Source of the DNA: Raffaelea ambrosiae
Lineage: Eukaryota; Ascomycota; Sordariomycetes; Ophiostomatales; Ophiostomataceae
Assembly: GCA_002778195.1 (NCBI GenBank)
Contig: PCDI01000008.1
Location: 740,655-804,654, forward strand
Length of the DNA: 64,000 nt
Direction of reading: 5' to 3'
In this document: one piece after another, positions 32,446-42,470 of the stretch
How the letters are laid out: every line of letters starts with the position of its first letter
How positions within the stretch are numbered: position 1 is the first letter of the stretch
Translations under genes and position numbers: made by a program
The notes under the pieces: generated by a model
Told to the model about the DNA's origin: nothing
The model's input: the letters and a program-made list of their open reading frames with translations, nothing else
Database searches by the model: none

Positions 32446-32648
32446 TATATAAGTGCGAATTTAAGGGGCGCTTTTTACGGGTTTCCATCGAGTAACAATC
32501 GAATATCGATCGAGTAAGAGGCGAGCAAGCGGTCGAGTAACAGACGAGTAACAGGTGTAGGAAATCGTCGAGTAAGAGGGCAGACGAGCCAATGAACGTG
32601 GAGGAAAAACACGCGCAACTGGGAGCTCACGCTTCTTCGCTCGAGTAA
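32446..32648 (+). repeat. TATA-like box followed by a dispersed CGAGTAA motif array
   Basis: TATATAAG occurs at 32446-32453. CGAGTAA then occurs at 32489, 32511, 32534, 32545, 32569 and 32642, all in the same orientation and separated by non-repeated sequence; a further copy lies at 33098. Variants such as GGAGTAA (32654) are interspersed. The same orientation and irregular spacing suggest binding sites or a decayed repeat rather than a microsatellite. Confidence 0.6.
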
Positions 32649-35042
32649 ATATGGAGTAAGAACCAAGTAAAAATAAGTACTATGTAGAGGAAGAAGAAAG
32701 ACCACGACTGCGGCTCGGCCGTGCTTGCATGACTTGCCCGCCTGTTCCATGTTCTTCTTGGCTTCCCTTTCTACAAAGTATGACTCTAGGTTCCATTCGG
32801 AGATTCTCCCTTCGACCACCACCAACCCCCCCATTGGCTCCGTTTTGTTTGTTCGTTTTGCGGCTTCCACGATGTTCCTTCCGCCTCGTCGGGCCTGTCC
32901 TTCCCCCTGGCGTACTCAATTCCGCCCTTCTATTTTGTCGCTGCCGACTCGCCGAGGATGCAATGCTCCCGGCAGGCCTCCTCCATTTGTTGAGAACAAC
33001 CCCATTTTCTCTTTGTCGTTCCCGCCTCGTTTTTACCTAATCGTAACTTCCATGCCCATATGACTTCACCCAGCACCAATCGCGGTTCTTTTGCGATCGA
33101 GTAAAAGAAACCTCCTTCACCCGAAATATTATGGCCATTCTTTTTCTTCTTTACACTGCCCGGGGGCTGGGGGGCCGGATGGAACGTGGTGCTTCTTTGT
33201 CTTTGACCCCTTCTGGCATTTTGTTCTGTCATGCATTTCATCTTTGATGCAGTCTCTGCGCCCGAGGATATCCGCTTTTCTTTTTCTCTCGTTGTCCGTC
33301 GTCTCCGATCCTCTTCCGGGGAATGCGATCCTGTCTACCACCCCCAAATTCCGTGATGCTTCATCTACTAGCCCAATCGGGGCAATACGAGTGAGAGCTG
33401 CGCTCTCGCGGTTTGACACGTTTCCGGGGAGGGGGCAGCAGTCAGACAGCGGCGTCTCTTATGGTGCAGTCGGACCCTGATTGGCTCCGGCCCATTCTTT
33501 TACGTGTTGTGTTGCTGCGTGTTGGCCAAACGCTTGCTTCCCAGTGGTTTGCCTTTTGTTGGACCACTTGTAAAAAAGTACGTAAAACACAAAAGCGCAA
33601 ACCCCGGAGACTCCCTCTTTTTCGAGACGGGAACCACGCCATTGTCCGGGGATTTGATTCTCTATGAATCAGGGTTTTCTGACTCGGTGGCCTATTTTTC
33701 ACATGGTGGAGAGGCCCTCCTTGCCCGCCTTCCTTTCTGTTCATGATGCAGAACTGACGGGTCTCACCCCTCCCCCTGCACGCCATGACGCTCCCAGGAT
33801 TTTCATCACGTAATATACGAAAAGAAGGGAGACGGAAAGAAAAATATTGGAATCACGGAATCTGCAGTAGATCGCCGATCGCCGGGAACCGAGAACGGTT
33901 ATTTTGTGAAGGTGAAAGAATGTCAAACAACCGGATGGATTTTGCGAATTTCGGAAATCACCAGAGAAGACAAAACAACGTTGTACTTGGTCAACTGGCA
34001 TGGACCTGCCAACCTGACGACAAGCATGTGTTCGTTGCTGCTAGTTTTATTTTATTTTATATTTTATATTTATATTTGTTTAATTTTGAATTTTCTGAAT
34101 TTGCCTCACCCACGAACATCTGCTACCGCAACTGCTTTGCTTCTAGAAAGGAACGAAAGGACATGGCTTCGACAGCAAAATTGATTCCACTGATTAGTTA
34201 CACCAAAAACTTTTGCCTCGGCCGGTGTCTGGCGTAGCACATGCACCACAGCCTCGTCCTAATTGTTATCAATATGCCCCCAACCCTATCAATCTGGCCG
34301 CGCCTGCCTTGTCTGTGCAACGGTTAGATAAGGCTATATGACGTGCAGGCTCGCCTCGGCCATGTCTTGATAAGAAACTGGGTTCGGACCGGACTGGGTG
34401 CCACAACAGACTTGTCGTGTCTCCCCTCGTATCTCCCGTTCTACAATGATAGTCGTCATGAACGAGAAGGGTTTCCAGGCATTGGCAAATGCTCTTTTTC
34501 TATCCTATCCCAAAATCACACAACACCGTCCCCTGTACCAATGCCCATCCTCCTTCCTTCCCCGCCCTCCATATCCCCTCTAAAGTTGTGTGCCATCCAA
34601 GTCCTGCTAACTATGCGATGACTTTTGTGTTTGCTTTTTTTTATGCATTGCTCGCCCCGGTCAACTCTGCCTCGCACGTAATGAAGGGCAGGATATAAGA
34701 AAAAATAAATAAATACAAAGAAGTTATGCGTCTGAAAAATGAGTAGGGGTTGGTGATAATAGCGGCTGCGGTTTTTTTTTTTTTTTTTCGTTCTTGTTGT
34801 CGTTCACATATAAACAGGGAGAACCAGAACGCTTTTCTCTCGTTTTGCCGGACTCGGTTCGTACATTATTGGATGTCTCGGGAATCATGCTTTTCGTTTC
34901 ACACTTGTATTTTTCTTTACCTCGCTTTTTGTTTGTTTGGTCTGGCTGTATGTGCTGTCTATTTTCCGTGTCGTATGTGAAGTTCCATGGAGGGAAATTA
35001 TCGTACAAGAGAAGATCGAGGGTTAATTTTTTTGGTTCTTCA

Positions 35043-36659
35043 TTATTTCTTCCGCTGGAGTGTCTTGACAGCCATCTCGATCAGGCCGTCCTTGGCTTCG
35101 CTCGGAGGGAAAGCGCTGATGGCCGCAATGGCCTGGTCGGCGTAGTCTTGGGCAAGAGTGCGTGTCTGCTCCACGCCGTCGCTGGCAAGGACAAGTTCGC
35201 GTGCCTAGAGCGGTTAGCAAGTCTGTTCTTCACATGCATACATGCTCTCTCTCTCTCCCACAAAGTAACTCACCCTTTGCACGTCGCCTGGCCGGCTGAA
35301 CTTGCGGCCCACCAGCTTGCCAAGCTCCGGCTTGTCCTTCCAGGCAAACAGCAAAGGCGCCGTTGCCAGGCCCAGCTCCAGATCCGCACCCGCAGGCTTG
35401 CCCAGCTCCTTGGCCGACCGCGTGTAGTCGAGCATGTCGTCGACCAGCTGGAACGCCAGTCCCAGATTCTTGCCGTACAGGTAAGCCGCGTCCACCGTGG
35501 CGGCATCGGCATTGCCCAGCAGCGCCGCCGCCCGGCAGCTCTTGCTGATCAGCGACGCCGTCTTGAGGTACGTCTTTTGCAGGTAGTACTGCAGCGTATC
35601 TTCGCTCCAGACGGGGTCTTTCTCGTCGGCTTTGGTGTTCTTCAGCTGCATGAACTCGCCCTCCACCAGGTTCGCAATCACCGTTGCCAACAGCTCCACC
35701 ACCTCGGCATTGCGTAGCCGCGCCAGCGCTACAGAGGCCCGGCCCAGCAGAAAATCGCCGGCCAGCACGGCCATCTTGTTGCCAAACTCGAGGTTGGCCG
35801 AGGGCGCGCCGCGCCGGGACTCGGAGTGGTCGATGACGTCGTCGTGCAGCAGCGAGGCCGTGTGGATCAGCTCGGTGATCTCAGCCAGGCGCCGCTGGGA
35901 GGGCAGGATGTCGGGAGCGGTCTCGGTGCTGCCCGGCCCCGCACCTGGGCCGGCAGCAGAAGCACCGGATGAGCTGCTGCTGCTGCTGCTCGAGTCGCCA
36001 AATGGGGACATGGAGCCCCAAGTCGGGTTGAAGTCAGAGAGGACATTGATCGGCGAGATGGACACGTCCACACCGGCCGAGGCCTGCAGTGGCGGCGGCG
36101 CCGATGCTGGTGGCTGTATCCGCGGCGCCTTGGGGCAGAGGTAGGTGGCACGCGACATGAGCAGCACAATCAGCGGCCGCATGTGCTTGCCCTCGGCCTG
36201 TGTGTAGTACTTGGCTGCGCGGTCCAGCGACGGGTGGCCCGAGCCCAGCAGCTTGCGCACGTCGCCGATGAGAAACTTCATCTCCTTGGCCACCACTCGC
36301 AGCGGGTCAATGCCGATCTCATTCTTCTTGGCACGGTTGACCACGTTGGACACAATGTTGCCGGCCACCGACATGGCCGCTGCCCAGGCGGAGGAATCTC
36401 TCCTGCTGGCGGGCAAGCGGCTCTGGTAGCTCGTCAAAGCCAGCGCCCGTGGCGTTGGCCGTATCCGCCCATGGCTGCTGCTTGTTGTGTCTGTTTGTGT
36501 CCGCAGCACGGTTGTCGTCGAGTAGTGGTGGCGGTAGCAGCAGGCCCGCACGGCCGCGGAACAGGGAACTGCTGCCGCCGAGCGCCGAAGCAGGCCAGCC
36601 GCCACGGCGCCTTTCGAAGAGCCCACCGGCATGCCTGGGCCGGCAAATCGGGCAGCCAT
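35043..36659 (-). CDS. COQ1: Mitochondrial trans-polyprenyl diphosphate synthase (Coq1 type)
   Basis: Two exons (36659-35274, 35204-35043; donor GTGAGT, GCTAAC branch, acceptor TCTAG) give 515 residues. The enzyme would make the polyprenyl tail of ubiquinone. The N-terminus is Ala/Arg/Ser-rich without acids, fitting a mitochondrial presequence. Landmarks: GKHMRPLIVLL near residue 160, the first Asp-rich motif LLHDDVIDHSE near 275, GDFLLGRAS near 300, and the second Asp-rich motif LVDDMLDYT near 408. The tail TLQRKK is typical of Coq1. A low-complexity Ser/Gly/Pro insert of about 75 residues separates the first conserved block from the first Asp-rich motif, a feature of filamentous-fungal versions. 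The FARM and SARM motifs fit a long-chain rather than geranylgeranyl synthase; exact chain length is not predictable here. It shares a divergent promoter with the Vma12-like gene. Confidence 0.92.
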
Positions 36660-37453
36660 GGCCGGGGTCGTCGGCGATTCACCGCTGGGGTCGCGGGTCG
36701 TGTTAGGGATCGGAGGAGAGAGCGGTCAAGGTCGCCGTTTTCGCCGTGTCGTATTTTCCCGAGGGTTTCGTCAGAGAGGAAAGGCGTCTTAATTTAAAGG
36801 CGGTCTGTTCTCTTTTTTTTTTTTTTCTTTCTCCAGCGCGCACTGAAAACAAATAGGTACAGCCTTGACACCAGTCACTTGCAGCTAAGAAAACTCCAAA
36901 GACAGAATGCGAGACATGGACAACCTCAACCAAGGGCTGCACAATCGCGTAAACGGGGTAGCGAGTAGTCGGAAGTCGCGCAGCGCAGGCAATGGCTCGT
37001 TGAGAAGCGAAGGTCGTGGTTCGATCGGCCTCCGGCTTTTTTTTTTTTTTTTTTCCCTCGCTCTCCTGTTCCGTTGCTTGCCCGCCAAAAATTGCCCCCA
37101 GAATAGCCCACACCGTACTACCAATCGAGAAATTTTGGAGCTCCACCCACCCAATCACGGCGGTCAAATTGTCCCGCCCGTTCCCGACGGAGCAGAGTGG
37201 GCAGGAACAGCCGCTTCCTTGCACAGCAAGGTTGCTTTAGGCTTAAGGAGGTGGTTGGCTGCAGCCAAAGGGCCCCCGCTCCCTCCCCACCCTAGCGGGA
37301 AGGAGTAGCTGAGAGCTAGGTTGCACCTAAGGGAGTCGCTGGAGCAAAATTTGGCTGCCTGCATTCACACCTTACTAGGGAGCTCTTGACCACAAGCATC
37401 AGCCTGCACGACGCTACGCGCACTCCTGCTGTACGGGAGTCCTGCCACGCATT
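36660..37453. promoter_or_regulatory. Divergent promoter region, Coq1 and Vma12-like genes
   Basis: About 790 bases between head-to-head genes. It contains poly-T tracts at 36811-36825 and 37038-37054, commonly nucleosome-depleting elements in fungal promoters. No gene is seen. Confidence 0.5.
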
Positions 37454-38358
37454 ATGGTGCTTCTCACAATGACGCCCTCCATGGTGGAAGGCCTGGAGAG
37501 GTTACAGAAGCTGGAGGGCGACCAAAGGGAGACAAAGTCTGACGACACTGTCGACGGCGAAAAGACCAGCGGAGATGACGAGCCCGGCCTCGCCGAGCCT
37601 GCCGCCGGCAAGCCAATATCGCATGCGCAGATTCTCGAGACATGGAGATCACTGCAAGCATTGGACGATGGCGACACGTCTCCGGAAGCGCCGACACTCG
37701 AACAACTCTTGGTGGGGAGCAAGGTGTATATCCCCCCGCCAAAACCAAAGCCTGAGCCTGTACGTCTTTGCCCGCCTTCTAGTTTTGCTCCCACAGTTAG
37801 GGCACCTGCTGACTAGGTTTCTTCTCGCAGTCCGCCGAGTACAAAGCACTGATGGCCCGACTCCGCCGCGACGAAGAAGCCCGCGCCTACCAGCGTCTCG
37901 TGAACCCCCCTGATCTCTACGAACAGTCCGACTTTGCTAAGGTCAACCGACCTATCAACGCAGCCGATGCTGGCGACGGTGAGGTCACGCTGGACGACGT
38001 GCACCGCCAGGTCATGCTCATCCTCAACTTTGTTCTGACCATGGGCGGTGTGGCCTACACGCTCTGGGTGCTGGCGCGGTGGTGGCCCACGCCCTCGCGA
38101 CTGTTCCTGTCCATGGCCGGCAGCATATTCGTGGGCATTGCCGAGTACATTCTGTATATGGGCTACGTATGGCACCTGTCGGAGGCCGACAAGAAGGACA
38201 AGACAACCAAGGAGGTGCGGGAGGTGATGCAAACATGGGTTGTCGAGGGTGCCAACGAGAAGGAGCAGCTGATCTCGTCCAGCAAGTCAACAAAGAGTAC
38301 TACGACAGAGGACTCTGCCGTAAGAAGACGCAAAAAGGAACCAAAAATAAAACAATGA
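37454..38358 (+). CDS. ER V-ATPase assembly factor, Vma12/TMEM199 family
   Basis: Two exons (37454-37759, 37831-38358; donor GTACGT, branch CTGAC, acceptor CGCAG) give 277 residues. The cytosolic N-terminal half is acidic and contains SLQALDDG and the conserved segment EYKALMARLRRDEEARAYQRL near residues 104-124. Two hydrophobic helices follow at roughly 167-187 (LILNFVLTMGGVAYTLWVLA) and 200-222 (LFLSMAGSIFVGIAEYILYMG), and a Lys/Arg-rich cytosolic tail ends in a lysine-rich sequence. This matches Vma12 (Vph2)/TMEM199 proteins, ER-resident factors needed for assembly of the V-ATPase Vo sector. Family assignment is good; the function is taken from the family. Confidence 0.85.
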
Positions 38359-38859
38359 GAACCGATGGTTAATCCATTGCAATCACTTTTCCAACACGCA
38401 CAATACAACTCTCTTTTCCTGGTGCCAATCGTAAATTGCTAGATGTGGTAGTCATGTTAGGTTGAGCACGTGACCGAAAATGGGACGCGCTCCTCGACGC
38501 GTCTTGTCACCAAAGCGGGGCATCGAACACGATAATAGACACGACTTCTGCTCTACATGGGGATGTTTTGGTTAATGACTTTTTTTTTTCGGAAGTAACC
38601 TTTCACCGTTCCGTCATACCTTTCTGATTCCTTGACATCTGCATGTTTACCCACTTCACCACGATCAAAACAATAACATCCATCACCCAAACAGCAGCAT
38701 CACTCCCCTTTTTTTTAATGTTAATAAGTCAACCCAACCGAACGCGACGACAGTAACGATAGCCACCGTTGGATTGCAGTTACGGCACACATATTCGCGT
38801 TATTCCTCGTCAACGGTGGCCACATAACCCTCGGCTGGACACAACAACATTTGGCCGTT
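38359..38859. other. Intergenic region
   Basis: About 500 bases between tandem plus-strand genes, with a T run at 38580-38589. It should hold the Vma12-like terminator and the promoter of the zinc-finger gene. Nothing else is recognised. Confidence 0.45.
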
Positions 38860-39876
38860 ATGAGGGATTTGACTCCGGACACGCCTGGAACGCGTTCGCT
38901 CGCGTCGCCAACGAAGGACCAGAAGGAAGAAGCAATGGACCCGACTTCTGTCTCGCCAGCTATGCCCACGCCGGCGACCACGCCAACACCCGTGCGGACG
39001 GCCATGCCGCAGAGACGACGACGGGCAGTCCGAACCTACGGGAAGAAAAGACAATACTCTGACGATGTGGACGAGGACGCATTGCCATTGCAAAGCAAGC
39101 GACAGCGAACAGGGGATGCACCAACGCGACAACCTTTGACACAGACGACGAAGGTGGGAGCAACCCCAGATGAAGAGGATTTCAGAGAGACACAGGAGGA
39201 AGACGAGAGCTCCGTTGTCGTGCACCTGCCCGATCCAGTGGAGCCAACTCCAAAGAAACGCTCTGGGATCCTCCGATACTTCCAGCCGGCTGCCGTTCTT
39301 CGGAGCTCTCCCTCGTCGTCTGGATCGTCCTGTCGATCTTCATCACCACCCCCCAAGCCAAGATGCGACGCCGAGGATGTCGAACCTCTCGTGTCGGATT
39401 TCACACATCCCACATCTGGCTCACCTCCCTCGTCGCCTCCGGGGGCATCGTCGCGTCCCCGACAGAAGCGCCGGCTGACGATCCGTCCCGATCATGCCAC
39501 TGGGGCAAAATCCAAGAAGTTAGAAAAGGAGAACATCCAGCCGCAGGAGGAGGAGGATGAGAAGGAGTACGCAACGTGGCGGGGCAGTGCCAGTAGCATG
39601 GCTGCATCAAGCAGCCGGATGCGACTGCGGCTCGGCCTGGGCCTCGAGCAAGAGGACGCAGCGCCAACGGCAGCACGGAAGAAGAGAGCACCACCATCAC
39701 AGCCGTCAGTGCAGACAACCCTAAGCCTGACTATTGGCGGCGATGCTTTCAAGGAATGCAAGGAGTGCAACATTCTTTACAATCCGCTGCACGAGAAAGA
39801 TGCCAAGTTCCATGCTCGATACCACGCATCCGTGTGTCGGAAGCAAAGACGACGTGGCGGAGCAGGGAAGCCATGA
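38860..39876 (+). CDS. ESCO/Eco1-type zinc-finger protein lacking an acetyltransferase domain
   Basis: Single exon, 338 residues from ATG 38860 (the frame is open further up, but only from TTG). The first ~270 residues are disordered: Arg/Lys- and Ser/Pro-rich with acidic stretches. GILRYFQP near residues 132-139 resembles a PCNA-interacting or Eco1-type hydrophobic motif. Near the C-terminus QTTLSLTIGG precedes a C2H2 finger, KECKECNILYNPLHEKDAKFH with the second His in ARYH (about 297-322), which fits the zinc finger found at the start of Eco1/ESCO cohesin acetyltransferases. The protein stops about 17 residues later, so the GNAT acetyltransferase domain that normally follows is missing. 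A 25-base G run begins just after the stop. It could be a stand-alone chromatin adaptor or a truncated Eco1; I cannot tell which. Confidence 0.72.
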   Translation: MRDLTPDTPGTRSLASPTKDQKEEAMDPTSVSPAMPTPATTPTPVRTAMPQRRRRAVRTYGKKRQYSDDVDEDALPLQSKRQRTGDAPTRQPLTQTTKVGATPDEEDFRETQEEDESSVVVHLPDPVEPTPKKRSGILRYFQPAAVLRSSPSSSGSSCRSSSPPPKPRCDAEDVEPLVSDFTHPTSGSPPSSPPGASSRPRQKRRLTIRPDHATGAKSKKLEKENIQPQEEEDEKEYATWRGSASSMAASSSRMRLRLGLGLEQEDAAPTAARKKRAPPSQPSVQTTLSLTIGGDAFKECKECNILYNPLHEKDAKFHARYHASVCRKQRRRGGAGKP

Positions 39877-40198
39877 TGGGGGGGGGGGGGGGGGGGGGGG
39901 GGACATACGGATTGAGTTTCACGGTTGTTTCTTTTACTTGACTTTCGTGATGGCTTGCTGTTTATGCCAGGGTTCTGCTGTCAGCTTTGCTTTTTGTTTT
40001 CCTTTGCCCTCCTTCTATACACATGATACCAAAGATATGTTTCTTTTTTATTTACAAAATATACCCTCAAGACAATCCAAAGCAACTTTCGCTATGTGCT
40101 TCTTTCATGAAATAAATAAATACAGAGGGGGGGGGTCTCCCCTTCTAAAATGCTCGAATGATGTCGTAACGGCCAGAAATTTCAAAGTGCTCTTCAGT
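39877..40198. other. Convergent 3' intergenic region
   Basis: About 320 bases between converging genes, opening with a G25 run. AT-rich, with no gene. It should carry both terminators. Confidence 0.5.
39878..39902 (+). repeat. 25-base poly-G tract
   Basis: An uninterrupted G run starting inside the stop-codon neighbourhood of the zinc-finger gene. Its length is likely variable and hard to sequence. Confidence 0.85.
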
Positions 40199-41422
40199 TT
40201 ACAGCTTGGAAGCCTCCTCCGGGTTCTTGACCTCGACGAGGAGCTTGCCAGTGTTGGCGCCATTGAACAGGCCGATGAGGGCCTGCTCGGCAGCGGGAAG
40301 ACCGCCCTTGATGATAGTCTCTTTCCTCTTGAGCTTGCCCTCGGCGAGCCAGGTGGCAAGCTGGCCAACGGCAGTGGCGTACTCCTTGATGTAGTCGAAG
40401 ACGATGAAGCCCTGCATCCTGAGGAGTGTGTTAGAGAAGGGGAGAGGGGATGTATCTCAAGAAACAGGGAACTTACTTGATCCGCATGGCGACAATGTTG
40501 AGGTAGTTCTTGGGGCCCTGGATTTTGTCTGAGTTGTACTGGCTGATGCCGCCGCACATGACGAAACGAGCAAACGGAGCAGCCCGGGAGAGGGCCATGT
40601 CGAGGATCTCGCCGCCGACTGTGTTTGTCGATGTTAGATCAATGAGAAAGGAAAGAAAGGGCCAAAATGAACATAGTGAGGTGGGAACTCGTCTGCGGAC
40701 AGAAGGGGGAGCTTACCATTGTCCCAGTACACGTTCACAAACTCAGGCGTGGCCTCCTTGAGCTGATTGGCAAAGTCTGGGTCCTTGTAGTTCAGGCCAA
40801 CGTCAAAGCCCAGCTCTTCCTCCAACCACTTGACCTTGTCAGCGCTGCCGGCAATGCCAATCACTTTCTTGGCGCCCTGCAGCTTGGCAATCTGGCCGAC
40901 GACGCTGCCCGTGGCACCGGCAGCACCTGACACCAGCACCGTGTCCGTCGGCTTGATCTCGCCGGCCACCTTGACCAGGCCAAAGTAAGCCGTCAGGCCG
41001 GTCATGCCCATGCCGCCCAGGAGATCGGTTATCTTGAGGTTGGCCCGCAGGGCCGCCGGCATCTTGGCAAACGGGTTCTCGACCTGCGCCTCGGGCACAA
41101 TGGCCACCTCGGTCCAGCCGGCAAAGGCCGTCACAATGTCGCCAGTCTTGGCCTTCTCTGATTTAGAAGCCAGCACGCGGGCAATGGAGATGCCGCGCAT
41201 CTTCTCGCCGATCTGGACGGGCGGCACGTAGGAGCGGATGTCTTTGAGCCAGCCGCGCATGGCCGGGTCGAGACTGAGGTACAGGGTTTCAACGAGGACC
41301 TCGCCGTCCTTGAGGTCGGCCTCGGTGGGTGCGGCGGCGGTCTCGGTCTTGAAGGTGGCACCGGGGATGATGTCCTGGACGGGCCGTTCGGCCAGGACGA
41401 CGGTGAGGTTTTGGCGAGACAT
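40199..41422 (-). CDS. MDR-superfamily NADP-dependent oxidoreductase (alkenal/prostaglandin reductase type)
   Basis: Three exons (41422-40717, 40618-40477, 40418-40199) give 355 residues; donors are GTAAGC and GTAAGT and both introns carry CTAAC-like branch sites. Landmarks: LSLDPAMRGWLKD near residues 54-66, GGMGMTGLTAYFGL near 130, the Rossmann glycine motif SGAAGATGSVVGQIA near 160-174, and in exon 2 an ILDMALSRAAPFARFVMCGG block. The catalytic zinc ligands of classical alcohol dehydrogenases are absent, as in leukotriene-B4 dehydrogenase/PTGR and plant 2-alkenal reductases. It should reduce alpha,beta-unsaturated carbonyls with NADPH in the cytosol; the substrate cannot be read from sequence. 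No biosynthetic partner genes flank it. Confidence 0.9.
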
Positions 41423-42470
41423 ATTTGGGGGAGAAGGGGAGGTTGAGAAGAGTACAAAATAATTATCAGAAAAAAAACGAGTTAGAAAGCTGTACAACAA
41501 AAGCAGAGACTCTCCAAGTAATCCCCAGCTGGTATGGTACCACAAAGTAATGATGTCGGACAGGAGAAAAAAAGAAGAATCACCAGATGCGTATAAATTA
41601 GACCAAGTACAAGGAAGGCACAGTCTCGCAAACCCAGGACGTTCGTTCCTTCTTTATTTATACATTCGCCTCCTGCCTCTTGCTAAGATACATAACTAGC
41701 ACTCGTATATACACATATACGAGTACACCCCGCTTGTACTGTGGACAACATTCTTTGCCTCGTTCGTAATGGACTGGCTGGGCCAGTTTCACGCCCATGC
41801 GGGAAGGCGCCATGGACCGCCTCTCGTTGGCGATTGTCCTCGGCGCACTGCTCTTTTGGGGAGGGGGCTCCGTTCCTAGCAGGCGCGCATAGTTTCATCG
41901 CCCAGACTCTCCGCAGCGGATGGTCCACTTTTGAGACAGTCGCCCTTGCCTCAATGGCAACCGGAGCAGCGCCAAAAACGGCAAGCCCGGGAGATGGGGT
42001 CTGCAAAGATAATGGAGGAAACTTCTCGAGGTGGCCAACTTGCCGAGGCTGTCGTCTCCCAAAGTTGCCTTACGTCATGCAGTACCCAATGAAATCGTTT
42101 TTTTTAGCAGCAGTGGTGTAGTCAAGGCTACTTTTTTTTTTTTTTTTTACTTCCCCCCTTTCTTTGTTTCGCCTTCCACCTCCGTTTTCAGAACTTTCTG
42201 CGTTCCTTTTCAGCACCGTCCAGGCTAGCTATTGCACGACTCGGCAAGGTGAGGATCGGCTGCATTAGACCATCCGCTATTCATTGAGTTTTCCTGATTT
42301 GTAAACATGCAAATTCTTCTTTTTCGTTTCTTCCATTCTTCGATCCATCTTGCAGCCTCGGCTGCGATTACAGAGTTACGTTCTTGTTCGTATACTTTTC
42401 GCTATTATTTTCCAGATTGGCTTTTTCCAACATTCCTCCCTTGATCTGCGCCCCATCTTTCACAGGCCCA
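41423..42470. other. Intergenic region
   Basis: About 1 kb between two minus-strand genes. The side next to 41422 should hold the oxidoreductase promoter; a T18 tract lies at 42129-42148. No credible ORF. Confidence 0.45.

Larger units (their letters stand above)
29689..35042. other. 5.3-kb gene-poor region between allantoinase and Coq1
   Basis: No ORF has a recognisable domain. The left part is the allantoinase promoter with GATA sites, the right part the Coq1 3' region. In between are purine-rich stretches (30470-30720), T-runs (31978-31990, 34772-34788), a TATATAAG box at 32446 followed by the CGAGTAA array, and AT-rich DNA at 34040-34090. No tRNA or transposon was recognised. Confidence 0.5.

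Noticed and set aside
33780..34060. Frame containing YLVNWHG, resembling a chromodomain strand
   Set aside because: Only about seven residues match, the rest of the domain and any integrase context are missing, and the frame has no ATG; probably chance.
36950..37035. tRNA-like A and B box pair (TAGCGAGTAGTCGG and GGTTCGATC)
   Set aside because: The T stem and acceptor stem do not pair, and the site lies inside a divergent promoter.
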